Assembly: GCF_015752205.1 (NCBI RefSeq)
Contig: NZ_JADOVG010000002.1
Location: 329,857 to 393,856 of the forward strand
Length of the DNA stretch: 64,000 nucleotides
Reading direction: 5' to 3'
From: Polaromonas sp. CG_9.7
Lineage (GTDB): Bacteria; Pseudomonadota; Gammaproteobacteria; Burkholderiales; Burkholderiaceae_C
Part shown: piece after piece, positions 55,145 through 63,504 of the stretch
Layout of the letters: each line of letters opens with the position of its first letter
Numbering within the stretch: position 1 is the stretch's first letter
Notes under the pieces: model-generated
The model's input: the letters and a program-made list of their open reading frames with translations, nothing else
Told to the model about the DNA's origin: nothing
Database searches by the model: none
Translations under genes and position numbers: made by a program

Positions 55145-56062
55145 TTATTCGATGTTCTGGACCTGCTCGCGAATCTGCTCGATCAGCACCTTCATGTCGA
55201 CCGACACGCGTGTCATTTCCAGCGACGCTGATTTGGAGCCCAGGGTATTGGCTTCGCGGTGGAGTTCCTGAATCAGGAAGTCCAGGCGCTTGCCCAGTTC
55301 GCCGCCGCTGGCCAGAAGGCGGTCGATTTCATCTAGGTGCGATGCCAGGCGGGTAATTTCCTCGGCCACGTCAATCCGGATGGCAAACGCTGTTGCCTCG
55401 GTCAACGCCCGGTCTTGGGCGATTTCCGGCAGCACACTGCTGCTGCCCAGCGCCAGCGCTTCTTTCCAGCGATCCAGAAAGCGGGTTTTTTGCTGTTCAA
55501 CCAGTTTCGGAACCATAGGCACAGCCGATTCGGCCAGCGCCCGCAATTGGGCGGTCCTGTCCAGCAGCATGAGGCTCAGGCGAGCGCCTTCGCGCTCACG
55601 TGCCGCCATCAATTCGTTTACCGCCTGTCGGGCGGTCTGCAGCAATTCTTCGCTGTAGTCGTGCGGTTTTTTATCTTCATTCGTCGCAATCCGGAGCACG
55701 TCCGCCACGCTGAGCGGTGCAGCCTGCGGCAGCCATGACTTGATGTTGTCTTCAAGCGAGCCCAGTCGCTGCAGCGTGGCGGCTGAAGGCGCGCGCAGGT
55801 TGCTGGCCGTCGTGCTTTCAAACGAGACGCGTACCTCGACCTTGCCGCGCTTGAGCTTGCCGGTGAGCAACTCGCGCAGCGCCGGCTCGGCTTGGCGCAA
55901 TTCGTCGGGCAAGCGAAAAGCCAGGTCCAGGAAACGGCTGTTGACGGAACGGATTTCAATGCCGAGCCTCGAACTGCTGTCACGCGACGGTTCGGTTTCG
56001 CTGGCAGACTGCGCGGTGCTCGACTGCAGGCTTGCATAGCCCGTCATGCTGTAAACTGACAT
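55145..56062 (-). CDS. YicC-family endoribonuclease/RNase adaptor
   Basis: A 305-residue YicC protein: MSVYSMTGYAS start, IEIRSVNSRFLDLAFRLPDELR, KLKRGKVEVRVSFE and a C-terminal DUF1732 domain (EEITRLASHLDEIDRLLASGGELGKRLDFLIQELHREANTLGSKS). YicC in E. coli is linked to sRNA degradation. Residues 12-32 are a Ser/Thr/Gln-rich insert not usual for the family. It is divergent from the kinase gene; 68 bases separate the starts. Confidence 0.9.
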   Translation of the reverse strand: MSVYSMTGYASLQSSTAQSASETEPSRDSSSRLGIEIRSVNSRFLDLAFRLPDELRQAEPALRELLTGKLKRGKVEVRVSFESTTASNLRAPSAATLQRLGSLEDNIKSWLPQAAPLSVADVLRIATNEDKKPHDYSEELLQTARQAVNELMAAREREGARLSLMLLDRTAQLRALAESAVPMVPKLVEQQKTRFLDRWKEALALGSSSVLPEIAQDRALTEATAFAIRIDVAEEITRLASHLDEIDRLLASGGELGKRLDFLIQELHREANTLGSKSASLEMTRVSVDMKVLIEQIREQVQNIE

Positions 56063-56130
56063 TCGCTTTTTACGCCTTCCTAAAGAGAGAAGAGACTGGG
56101 TGACCTTCCACCCGGCCCACCAAAGAATTT

Positions 56131-57138
56131 ATGTCAAAGGTCAAGCCTTCACCCCTGCCGCCTGACTCCATGATCGGAGGCTATCGCATTGAGCGAAAAC
56201 TTTCGGCCGGTGGATTCGGTGTAGTTTACTTGGCTGCAGACAGCGAAGGCCAGCAGTTTGCCATCAAGGAGTACCTGCCTTCGTCTTTGGCCAGCCGCGC
56301 CGTTGGCCAGTTACTGCCGCAGGTACTCCCTGAAAAACTTTCGTTATACCGGTTAGGTCTGAAGAGCTTTTTTGAAGAAGGCCGTTCACTGGCGCAGATT
56401 TCGCACGGCTCGGTGGTCAGCGTGCTGAATTTCTTTCGCGAGAACGAAACCGTCTACATGGTCATGAATTACCTGGAAGGAGGAACCCTGCAGGATTTCA
56501 TCATCACGGCGCGCGACCTTAAAAAATCCAAGGTGTTTCGCGAATCTACCATTCGTTCGCTGTTTGACGAAATTTTGCGGGGCCTGCGCATCGTGCACCA
56601 GCACAAAATGCTGCACCTCGACATCAAGCCGGCCAATATCTTTATCACTGACGACAACCGGGCGGTGATGATTGACTTTGGCGCGGCCCGAGAGGTGTTG
56701 AGCAAAGAGGGCAATTTCATCCGGCCCATGTACACGCCCGGATTTGCGGCGCCTGAAATGTACCGGCGCGATTCGTCCATGGGTCCCTGGACCGATATTT
56801 ATGCGATTGGCGCTTGCATTTATGCCTGCATGCAGGGTTATCCGCCCAACGACGCTCCGCAGCGAATTGAAAAAGACAGGCTGTCATTGGCCTTGTCTCG
56901 TCTGCGCGGGATTTACTCCGACAATTTGATTGAAGTCATCCTGTGGTGCATGGCACTGGACCCACTGGCACGGCCGCAATCGGTGTTCGCCCTGCAAAAG
57001 GAGTTGAGTCGCGAAAGCGCGCGCAGTTACACCAAGTTGACGGTTGGCGAAAGGGTGCGATTGCAGTTTGACAGCGTGGTGTCCGACAACAAAAAAGCAG
57101 CGCGCAAGACCAATATTCCGGAAACCCGGATTACATGA
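56131..57138 (+). CDS. Soluble Hanks-type Ser/Thr protein kinase
   Basis: A 335-residue kinase: glycine-rich loop KLSAGGFGVVYLA, catalytic Lys in FAIKEYLP, the loop LHLDIKPANIFI (HLD instead of HRD, a non-RD feature) and DFGAARE. The domain covers about residues 20-280, with a short C-terminal tail and no transmembrane or sensor domain. ATGA overlap with the PP2C gene indicates a kinase/phosphatase pair. Targets unknown. AAAGAATTT before ATG 56131 gives only a weak ribosome site. Confidence 0.92.
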   Translation: MSKVKPSPLPPDSMIGGYRIERKLSAGGFGVVYLAADSEGQQFAIKEYLPSSLASRAVGQLLPQVLPEKLSLYRLGLKSFFEEGRSLAQISHGSVVSVLNFFRENETVYMVMNYLEGGTLQDFIITARDLKKSKVFRESTIRSLFDEILRGLRIVHQHKMLHLDIKPANIFITDDNRAVMIDFGAAREVLSKEGNFIRPMYTPGFAAPEMYRRDSSMGPWTDIYAIGACIYACMQGYPPNDAPQRIEKDRLSLALSRLRGIYSDNLIEVILWCMALDPLARPQSVFALQKELSRESARSYTKLTVGERVRLQFDSVVSDNKKAARKTNIPETRIT

Positions 57139-58037
57139 AATTTTCGGTTTTTCAACTCAGTCGCATTGGCGGCCGTGCGGTGAATGAAGACCGTATGGGC
57201 TACTGTTACACACGAGAGTCAGGCCTGTTTGTGCTGGCTGACGGCATGGGCGGACATCCTGAAGGAGAAGTCGCCGCCCAGATTGCCCTTGACACGATTT
57301 CGGCTTTGTATCAGAAAGAAGCCAAACCCATGATCGGTAACCCGGCTGAGTTTCTTGCCAGTGCTGCGCTGGCAGCGCACCACCGCATCATTCGCCATGC
57401 GTCTCAAAAAGGCATGCTTGACACCCCGCGAACCACGCTGGTAGCAGCGGTCGTGCAGGGCGCCAGTGCAAGCTGGGTGCATTGCGGCGATTCGCGTCTC
57501 TACCTGGTTCGTGATGGAAAGTTGCTGATGCGAACCCGTGACCATTCACTTCTTGAGCAGTCGCGGGCCGGGCTGAAAGCGTTGGAACCCGTAAATCGCA
57601 ACATCCTGTTCACTTGCTTGGGCTCTCCCGCCAAGCCAACTCTGGAGATTGCCGGTCCATTTGCCTTGCAGCAGGGGGACAAACTGATGCTCTGCTCAGA
57701 CGGTTTATGGGACAGTCTGAACGATGCGGAAATAGTTGCGCAACTAAGTAGCCAGAGCGTTTCCATTGCAGTTCCGGCAATGGTGGAAAGTGCATTGCTG
57801 GCGGGGGGAGAGCACAGCGACAACGTCACTACCCTGGCCATGGAATGGGAAACGCCCGATGTGTTTGAGTCCATCCGGCACGACTCTGCCGAAACCGTGA
57901 TGGACTGCAGTTTTGCTTCCACGCTCGATGCCGGTGGTTTGGACAGCGAATCCGACGACCTCGATGACGCCATGATCGAACGCTCGATCGCCGAAATCAA
58001 TGCGGCCATCCTCCGTTCGACTTCCAGGAAAGCCTGA
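57135..58037 (+). CDS. PP2C-family Ser/Thr phosphatase
   Basis: A 300-residue phosphatase: NEDRMGY, VLADGMGGHPEGEVA (metal-binding Asp and Gly), WVHCGDSRLYLVRDGKL, LCSDGLWDSL and SDNVTTLAMEW supply the four to five metal-coordinating aspartates. A roughly 45-residue acidic tail (ESDDLDDAMIERS) follows the domain. It should reverse the phosphorylation made by the upstream kinase. Confidence 0.92.
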   Translation: MKFSVFQLSRIGGRAVNEDRMGYCYTRESGLFVLADGMGGHPEGEVAAQIALDTISALYQKEAKPMIGNPAEFLASAALAAHHRIIRHASQKGMLDTPRTTLVAAVVQGASASWVHCGDSRLYLVRDGKLLMRTRDHSLLEQSRAGLKALEPVNRNILFTCLGSPAKPTLEIAGPFALQQGDKLMLCSDGLWDSLNDAEIVAQLSSQSVSIAVPAMVESALLAGGEHSDNVTTLAMEWETPDVFESIRHDSAETVMDCSFASTLDAGGLDSESDDLDDAMIERSIAEINAAILRSTSRKA

Positions 58038-58213
58038 TCGCACCGTTCAGTCGTTCAGGTCTGGTACTTGCACAGCGCTTTTTTTCCTTATTGATGCAGC
58101 CGGCGTTTTCCAGCCCGACAATTGACACTGTGCGCGCCTTCGACGAAATCACCACACGTGATCGAATCGCCTCACCAGTGCTTTTGTCGGCAGCGTGGCA
58201 TCAAGGCGTCATT

Positions 58214-58233
58214 TACTATTAAATTAATAGCTA
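58214..58233. repeat. Dispersed palindrome, copy 10
   Basis: TACTATTAAATTAATAGCTA in the 235-base gap between the PP2C gene and rdgB. Confidence 0.6.
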
Positions 58234-58272
58234 TCAATACCCGTTGAACATGCGTAAATACCTATTTCCATC

Positions 58273-58881
58273 ATGAAAATTGTCCTAGCCTCAAACAACC
58301 AGGGAAAACTGGCCGAACTTCAGGCCATGCTCGCGCCCCTTGGCCTTGAACTGGTCAGGCAGTCCGATCTGGCCATCCCGGAAGCCGAGGAGCCGTTTCG
58401 CACCTTTGTAGAAAATGCCCTTGCCAAGGCGCGCCATGCGTCTGCCCTCAGTGGCTTGCCAGCTCTGGCTGACGACGCCGGCCTTTGCGTGGAAGCGTTT
58501 GGCGGACAGCCCGGCGTGGACACTGCGTTTTATGCCACACAGTTCGGCTATTCCAAGGGCGACGACAACAACGTCAAGGCTTTGCTGGAGCAGATGGCAC
58601 ACCTGTCGCAGCCCGCAGAGCGTCGCGCCGCCCTGGTCAGCACGCTGGTCGCGGTGCGCTCTGCCGATGATCCCGAGCCGCTGGTTGCCAGCGGGCGCGT
58701 GGCCGGTGAAATTGCCCTTTCGCCCGTGGGCACCAACGGCTTTGGGTTTGACCCGGTGATGTTCCTCCCCGCGTTCGGCCAGACTTTTGCCCAATTGCCG
58801 GTGAGCGTGAAAAACGCCAACAGCCATCGTGGCAAGGCGATGCGGCAAATGATTGAATTGCTGCGTGAACGCTGGCTGTAA
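58273..58881 (+). CDS. rdgB: dITP/XTP pyrophosphatase (RdgB/HAM1)
   Basis: A 202-residue nucleotide-sanitising enzyme that hydrolyses dITP, ITP and XTP. LASNNQGKLAELQAML at the N-terminus, NALAKARHAS, LADDAGLCVEAF (catalytic Asp) and GTNGFGFDPVMFLP with the C-terminal SHRGKAM are all intact. It precedes hemW by 18 bases. The RNase PH gene that often lies directly upstream in related genomes is absent. Confidence 0.95.
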   Translation: MKIVLASNNQGKLAELQAMLAPLGLELVRQSDLAIPEAEEPFRTFVENALAKARHASALSGLPALADDAGLCVEAFGGQPGVDTAFYATQFGYSKGDDNNVKALLEQMAHLSQPAERRAALVSTLVAVRSADDPEPLVASGRVAGEIALSPVGTNGFGFDPVMFLPAFGQTFAQLPVSVKNANSHRGKAMRQMIELLRERWL

Positions 58882-58899
58882 ACCGGACTCGAAATCTTC

Positions 58900-60090
58900 A
58901 TGACCCAAAAAGACGTTCAGCACTACATGCGCAGCGGCACCTTGCAACTCGCCGCGTTACCGCCGCTGTCGCTGTATGTGCATTTGCCTTGGTGCATCAG
59001 GAAATGCCCGTATTGCGACTTCAATTCGCACGAAGTGGCGGGCATCATGCCCGAGCAGCGCTACATCGATGCGCTGGTGGCCGATCTGGAAGCGTCGCTG
59101 CCACTCGTCTGGGGCCGCACGGTGCACAGCATCTTCATTGGCGGCGGCACGCCCAGCCTGTTTTCGCCGCAGGCCATCGACCGTCTGCTGGGCGACATCC
59201 GCGCCCGGCTTAAGCTGGCGGCCGACTGTGAAATTACGCTTGAAGCGAATCCCGGTACGTTTGAAAAAGACCGTTTCAAGGCGTTTCGCAGCGCCGGCGT
59301 GAACCGCCTGTCGGTCGGTGTGCAAAGCTTTGACGATGTTCACCTGAAGGCGCTGGGCCGCGTGCACGACCGCGCCCAAGCGATTGCGGCAGTAGAGGAA
59401 GCCGCGCAGGCCTTTGACACCTTTAACCTCGACATCATGTACGCGTTGCCCGGCCAGACGCTGGAAAACCAGGCGCAGGACATGCGGCAGGCGCTGGCCC
59501 TGGCGCCGCCGCACATCTCGATCTACCACCTGACGATCGAGCCCAACACCTACTTCGCCAAGTTTCCGCCGGTGATCCCGGAGGAAGACACGGCCTACGC
59601 CATGCTCGACCAGATCACCGAGATGACCGAAGGCGCAGGCCTGCAGCGCTATGAAGTGTCGGCTTATGCCCGGGACGGCCACCGCTGTTTTCACAACACC
59701 AACTACTGGCAATTCGGCGACTACCTCGGCATTGGCGCCGGCGCGCACAGCAAGCTCAGTTTTGCGCACCGGGTGGTTCGCCAAGTGCGTTACCGCGAGC
59801 CGAAGCTCTACATGGACAAGGCGCTGGCCGCCGATGCGGTGACTCAGGAAACAGAAGTCAGTCGTGCCGACCTGCCGTTTGAATTCATGCTCAATGCCTT
59901 GCGGCTGCGGGACGGCTTCAAGCTGCAGGATTTTGCCGACAAGACCGGCTTGCCATTCACCGCGATCCAAAAAGGGCTGGAAGAGGCCGAGCGCATGGGA
60001 CTGGTTACGCGTGATTTTGTCCACGTCAAGCCGACCGAGCGCGGCTTTGATTTTCTGAACGATCTGCAATCTCTTTTTCTGGCTGATTGA
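58900..60090 (+). CDS. hemW: Heme chaperone HemW / radical SAM protein
   Basis: A 396-residue radical SAM protein with CIRKCPYCDF (4Fe-4S CxxxCxxC at about residue 31) and the HemW sequences FIGGGTPSLFSP, EITLEANPGTFE, RLSVGVQSFDD, LDIMYALPGQT, YEVSAYAR. HemW lacks the extra HemN cysteine and delivers heme rather than oxidising coproporphyrinogen. The C-terminal HemN domain is complete. Often annotated as hemN. Confidence 0.94.
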   Translation: MTQKDVQHYMRSGTLQLAALPPLSLYVHLPWCIRKCPYCDFNSHEVAGIMPEQRYIDALVADLEASLPLVWGRTVHSIFIGGGTPSLFSPQAIDRLLGDIRARLKLAADCEITLEANPGTFEKDRFKAFRSAGVNRLSVGVQSFDDVHLKALGRVHDRAQAIAAVEEAAQAFDTFNLDIMYALPGQTLENQAQDMRQALALAPPHISIYHLTIEPNTYFAKFPPVIPEEDTAYAMLDQITEMTEGAGLQRYEVSAYARDGHRCFHNTNYWQFGDYLGIGAGAHSKLSFAHRVVRQVRYREPKLYMDKALAADAVTQETEVSRADLPFEFMLNALRLRDGFKLQDFADKTGLPFTAIQKGLEEAERMGLVTRDFVHVKPTERGFDFLNDLQSLFLAD

Positions 60091-60107
60091 GCCGGCATTC
60101 ACACACC

Positions 60108-60338
60108 ATGGAACTGGAAACTTCAAGCATCATCCTGCTGGCCATCAGCACCCTCGCGAGCTTTGGCGTGGGGCGCACCTTCATGCATTTTCGCAAGAAG
60201 AAGCAGAAAAAGGAGGTTCAGGAACGAGAGGCGCGGGCCCTGCGTGATCGGCCTGTCGAGCCGGAATCGAAAAACAAGAGCAAACGCAAGCGGCAGCTTC
60301 AGCAGATGGAAAAAGCGCAACCCGGCCAGAAGCGCTGA
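60108..60338 (+). CDS. Small single-helix membrane protein with basic tail
   Basis: A 76-residue protein: one transmembrane helix (SSIILLAISTLASFGVGRTF, residues 6-25), then a strongly charged tail (KKKQKKEVQEREARALRDRP ... KNKSKRKRQLQQ). No recognised domain. ATG 60108 is preferred over an upstream codon that overlaps hemW. Probably cotranscribed with hemW. Confidence 0.6.
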   Translation: MELETSSIILLAISTLASFGVGRTFMHFRKKKQKKEVQEREARALRDRPVEPESKNKSKRKRQLQQMEKAQPGQKR

Positions 60339-60450
60339 GGCGCCTTGAACCAAGTCAGGAAAGACCGCGTGATTTTTCGGTGGAACAGGGCTGGGCGACA
60401 AAAAGAAGTGCTACCTTCTGTGGTGCCGATATTGGCGTTTGGAGGTGAAC

Positions 60451-60945
60451 GTGGCCAACCCAGAGATGAAAAAATACCAGGATGCGACAACAGCAGACAA
60501 GCTGGGCAAAAGCGTCCAGCAGGCACGGGAACTCCATGCACAGTTTTTCGCTCTGTTCGACCAGTTCAGGCAGGCTCTTCTCAATCTTGACATCGCTTCA
60601 GAACCGGTACCGCAGGGCGATGGAACGACCCGGTTGCGGGTCATCACACCGTTTGGTAACCTTTATGCCTCCGCTGCCTACGCATTTGATGATGGACATG
60701 CCGGCGCCGCCATGCTTTTTACCGATGAGAAGAAAGTCGATGACCGCACCGTTTCGCGAAAACTCAATGCCGTCATCCTGGGCCGGGAGGGGTTCTGGAT
60801 TGACTCGGATGGCGACCGGCTGAAGACGCCTTTCACACAGATAAGCGAGCAGATTGTCTACGCGTCCGTTCACAAGGCGCTGGCCGCTAAGCTCAAAGCC
60901 GACTCTGAATACGTCTCCAGTTTTACGCGCGCATTCCTGGTCTGA
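60451..60945 (+). CDS. Unknown 164-residue soluble protein
   Basis: No domain recognised. It has an N-terminal helical stretch (KYQDATTADKLGKSVQQARELHAQFFALFDQFRQALLNLD), then a beta-rich region (LRVITPFGNLYASAAYAFDDGHAGAAMLF) and a helical end. GTG 60451 is chosen because GGAGG sits five bases before it; no ATG is in a good position. It is the last chromosomal gene before the integrative element. Confidence 0.6.
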   Translation: MANPEMKKYQDATTADKLGKSVQQARELHAQFFALFDQFRQALLNLDIASEPVPQGDGTTRLRVITPFGNLYASAAYAFDDGHAGAAMLFTDEKKVDDRTVSRKLNAVILGREGFWIDSDGDRLKTPFTQISEQIVYASVHKALAAKLKADSEYVSSFTRAFLV

Positions 60946-61263
60946 GGGCAAGTCCCTTTTATGCGGATTTGGGGTAAGCAGAGCGCAGCCAACGGCCACT
61001 GATCGCTATAAAACGCCGTTTGCAGGCGTTCATTGATTAATGTTGCGATGTGAGAAATGTCACCTGATTGCCGTGAAACCTGCATGAATGCCAAGTTTCC
61101 TGGCGGAAGCGGTGTCCGCTTGGATTGCGTAGTATAACGTCCTAGGAAGTACTTTTTCCTTAGATAAAACAACTACTTAGGAAGCTAGTAGTCCTAATTG
61201 GCTCTATCCAATTCGACCAAATCCAACTACAATTTGATAGTTGTTTTGATAGTCGAAAAATTA
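60946..61263. other. Boundary region upstream of the integrase
   Basis: It holds a short inverted repeat (AACGCC/GGCGTT, 61012-61030, possible terminator) and the integrase control region. The left end of the element (attL) must lie in or near here, but no tRNA or obvious direct repeat marks it. Confidence 0.4.
61141..61243. promoter_or_regulatory. Clustered inverted motifs before the integrase
   Basis: Related to (C)TTAGGAAG: CCTAGGAAGTA (61141), TCTAAGGAA on the minus strand near 61155-61163, ACTTAGGAAGC (61174) and a weaker inverted copy at about 61190. A CAACTA...TAGTTG palindrome (61224-61243) follows. These could be arm-type integrase or regulator binding sites. Confidence 0.45.
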
Positions 61264-62526
61264 ATGGCACGCCAATTAAGCAAGCTCACTGCTCTTCAGG
61301 TTACCAAACTCACCAAGCCTGGTTTATACGGGGATGGCGCAGGGCTGACCCTTCAAATCACAAAAGCTGGTGTGAAGAGTTGGCTGTTCCGATTCATGCG
61401 TGAAGGAAAGGCTTTTGGCATGGGACTCGGAGCGACGCATACCGTTAGCTTAGCCGAGGCTCGCCAAAAGGCGTTGGAAGCCCGAAAGCTGCTGGCCGAT
61501 GGTCACAATCCTCTTGCTGAAAAAAAACAGAAGCTCTTGGCCCAGGCGCTGGAACGCGCGAAGATGATGACCTTCGACCAGTGTGCGAAGGCTTATATAG
61601 AGGCGCACAAGGCCAGCTGGAAGAATGCCAAACACATCGACCAGTGGACCAACACTTTGGCTACCTATTCCAGTCCTGTATTCGGGCAGTTGCCCGTGGC
61701 GGAAATTGACACGGCACTGGTCGTCAAATGTCTTGCCCCAATCTGGCAGACGAAGACTGAAACAGCGAGCCGTTTGCGGGGTCGCATCGAATCCGTGCTG
61801 GGGTGGGCCACCACCAGCGGATACCGTACCGGCGAAAACCCAGCCCGTTGGAAAGGACACCTGGAGAACCTTCTTGCCAACATCAGCAAGACCTCAAGGA
61901 CGAAAAATCACCCATCGCTACCTTGGCAACAGATTGGCGACTTCATGGCGGCCATCAAAGCGAGAGAAGGCAATGCCTCTCGCGCCATGGCGTTCACGAT
62001 CCTTACCGCTTGCCGATCTGGCGAGGTGCGCGGCGCGCAATGGGCAGAGTTTGATTTCAAAGAAAAAGTGTGGACCATTCCGGCCAAGCGCATGAAGGCA
62101 CACAGAGAGCACCAAGTTCCCCTGTCAAATGCTGCTCTGGCCTTGCTGGCCTCCATGCCTCAAGACGGCGAGTTCGTATTTCCAGGCTCCAAGGGGCAGG
62201 CGTTATCAGATATGTCACTGACGGCGGTCATCCGGCGCATGAACAATGACGCTGTCAAGCCTGTTTGGGTAGATGCTTCTGGAGAAGGTATCACGGTTCA
62301 TGGCTTCCGATCGACATTTCGCATGTGGACCGCTGAGACCACAGCTTATCCGCGTGAGGTCGCCGAGCATGCCTTGGCGCATAAGTTGCCAGATATGGTC
62401 GAGCGAGCCTATCAGCGTGGAACCCAGTTTGCAAAGCGGCAGTCGCTGATGGCTGAGTGGGGGATGTATTGCACCACGGCTAAAAAAGATGCAGTAGGTG
62501 ATCGAGTTCACAAAAAGCCGATATAA
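61264..62526 (+). CDS. P4-type tyrosine integrase
   Basis: A 420-residue integrase: N-terminal arm-binding domain with DUF4102-type start (MARQLSKLTALQVTKLTKPGLYGDGAGLTLQITKAGVKSW), core-binding SAM-like domain (about 105-190), and the catalytic domain with Arg in TACRSGEVRGAQW, HGFRSTF (H-x-x-R), the histidine in EHALAHK and the nucleophile Tyr in AYQRG near residue 380. It inserts genomic islands or P4-like prophages. ATG 61264 fits the family; no ribosome site is obvious. It probably defines the left end of an integrative element that continues past the window. Confidence 0.93.
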   Translation: MARQLSKLTALQVTKLTKPGLYGDGAGLTLQITKAGVKSWLFRFMREGKAFGMGLGATHTVSLAEARQKALEARKLLADGHNPLAEKKQKLLAQALERAKMMTFDQCAKAYIEAHKASWKNAKHIDQWTNTLATYSSPVFGQLPVAEIDTALVVKCLAPIWQTKTETASRLRGRIESVLGWATTSGYRTGENPARWKGHLENLLANISKTSRTKNHPSLPWQQIGDFMAAIKAREGNASRAMAFTILTACRSGEVRGAQWAEFDFKEKVWTIPAKRMKAHREHQVPLSNAALALLASMPQDGEFVFPGSKGQALSDMSLTAVIRRMNNDAVKPVWVDASGEGITVHGFRSTFRMWTAETTAYPREVAEHALAHKLPDMVERAYQRGTQFAKRQSLMAEWGMYCTTAKKDAVGDRVHKKPI

Positions 62527-62605
62527 GCTGTCCGGCACAGTGGGGCAAAAGGTCGGAGCCTCTTTTTTTTTGACACGATATCTTCCACTACCAGGTAAAT
62601 TCAGA

Positions 62606-63406
62606 ATGGCTGGACCAATTCTTCGACTCAAAGACCTCATGGTCCATACGGGGCTCTCGCGCTCTGCGATCTACGATCGCATGGACAAAAAATCCCCACG
62701 GTACGCTGAAGACTTTCCGAAATCATTTCCTTTAGGCGGTGGCGCAGTTGGCTGGTTCAAAAACGACGTCGATGCTTGGTTGGAGGCTTGTGCAACCAAC
62801 GCAACGAGCGGGATGCCGTCTAAGAAGAAGGCCAAAGCATCTTCCCACACCTTAACGCTCGAAGCCCAGGCATCGTCAGCGCCTATCAAACAAACAGCGT
62901 TGCCAAAGCCCGTGCAAAAAACTTCACTGCAACCCATATCAGAGCCAGAGCAATCAACTGCTCAGTTGCCATCAAAGCCAGGATCTCGACCGCGCACCTT
63001 CGGCCAGACCCTTGTCGAAGGAGAACGAATCAATGCCCGCCTTCTGCATTACCTGGAATTCAAGATGTGGACACCGGCGGTGGGGGCACTGCTGATCGCG
63101 GGCATTGATCCCCCACTGGGCTGCAATGAAATTCCTGATGGAGGGATAGGGTTAGATGAAAAGCCACTATATACCAGTGATTTGCGTTTCCTCAAGGCTC
63201 GTCATATCTTCAAAGAATGGCACGAATGGAAAGAAGATTCGGGAAATCCATCCCTGGAAATGGAACCGTTTCACTTTATTGCCTGGTGCATAGATGAAGG
63301 TATCAGTACCGAATGGCTGCATCTATTTCAAGAGTTGATTGGCTACACTGAAATAAACACCGTTGACCTGACGGCATCCCGACTCGCCCTGCTGGCGAAC
63401 AGATGA
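62606..63406 (+). CDS. AlpA-like regulator fused to an island-type C-terminal domain
   Basis: A 266-residue protein. Residues 1-60 are an AlpA/MerR-like DNA-binding domain (ILRLKDLMVHTGLSRSAIYDRM ... FPKSFPLGGGAVGWFKNDVDAWLEA), normally a whole protein of about 70 residues. A Ser/Pro/Lys-rich linker (about 70-130) leads to a second domain (about 135-266) with MWTPAVGALLIAGIDPP, a helical RFLKARHIFKEWHEWKED segment and EPFHFIAWCIDEGISTEW, resembling a W-x4-A-x-LL-x-G-x-x-P domain I associate with hypothetical proteins of integrative elements. Role unknown; probably regulates the element. No cognate excisionase is visible. Confidence 0.75.
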   Translation: MAGPILRLKDLMVHTGLSRSAIYDRMDKKSPRYAEDFPKSFPLGGGAVGWFKNDVDAWLEACATNATSGMPSKKKAKASSHTLTLEAQASSAPIKQTALPKPVQKTSLQPISEPEQSTAQLPSKPGSRPRTFGQTLVEGERINARLLHYLEFKMWTPAVGALLIAGIDPPLGCNEIPDGGIGLDEKPLYTSDLRFLKARHIFKEWHEWKEDSGNPSLEMEPFHFIAWCIDEGISTEWLHLFQELIGYTEINTVDLTASRLALLANR

Positions 63407-63504
63407 AAATTACCGGTCCAGATCTGTCTGTCTGCGATACAGATTTAGCTCTCATGCGCCGCATTGACAATGCTACGCATCAGACATGCAGCCGTCCAGC
63501 TTAG
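63403..63504 (+). pseudogene. 5' fragment of a gene cut by the MITE
   Basis: ATG 63403 overlaps the preceding TGA (ATGA), as in coupled genes, and 33 codons run (MKITGPDLSVCDTDLALMRR...) until a TAG formed by the target duplication at the MITE border. No homology recognised; its remainder is not seen beyond the MITE. Confidence 0.45.
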
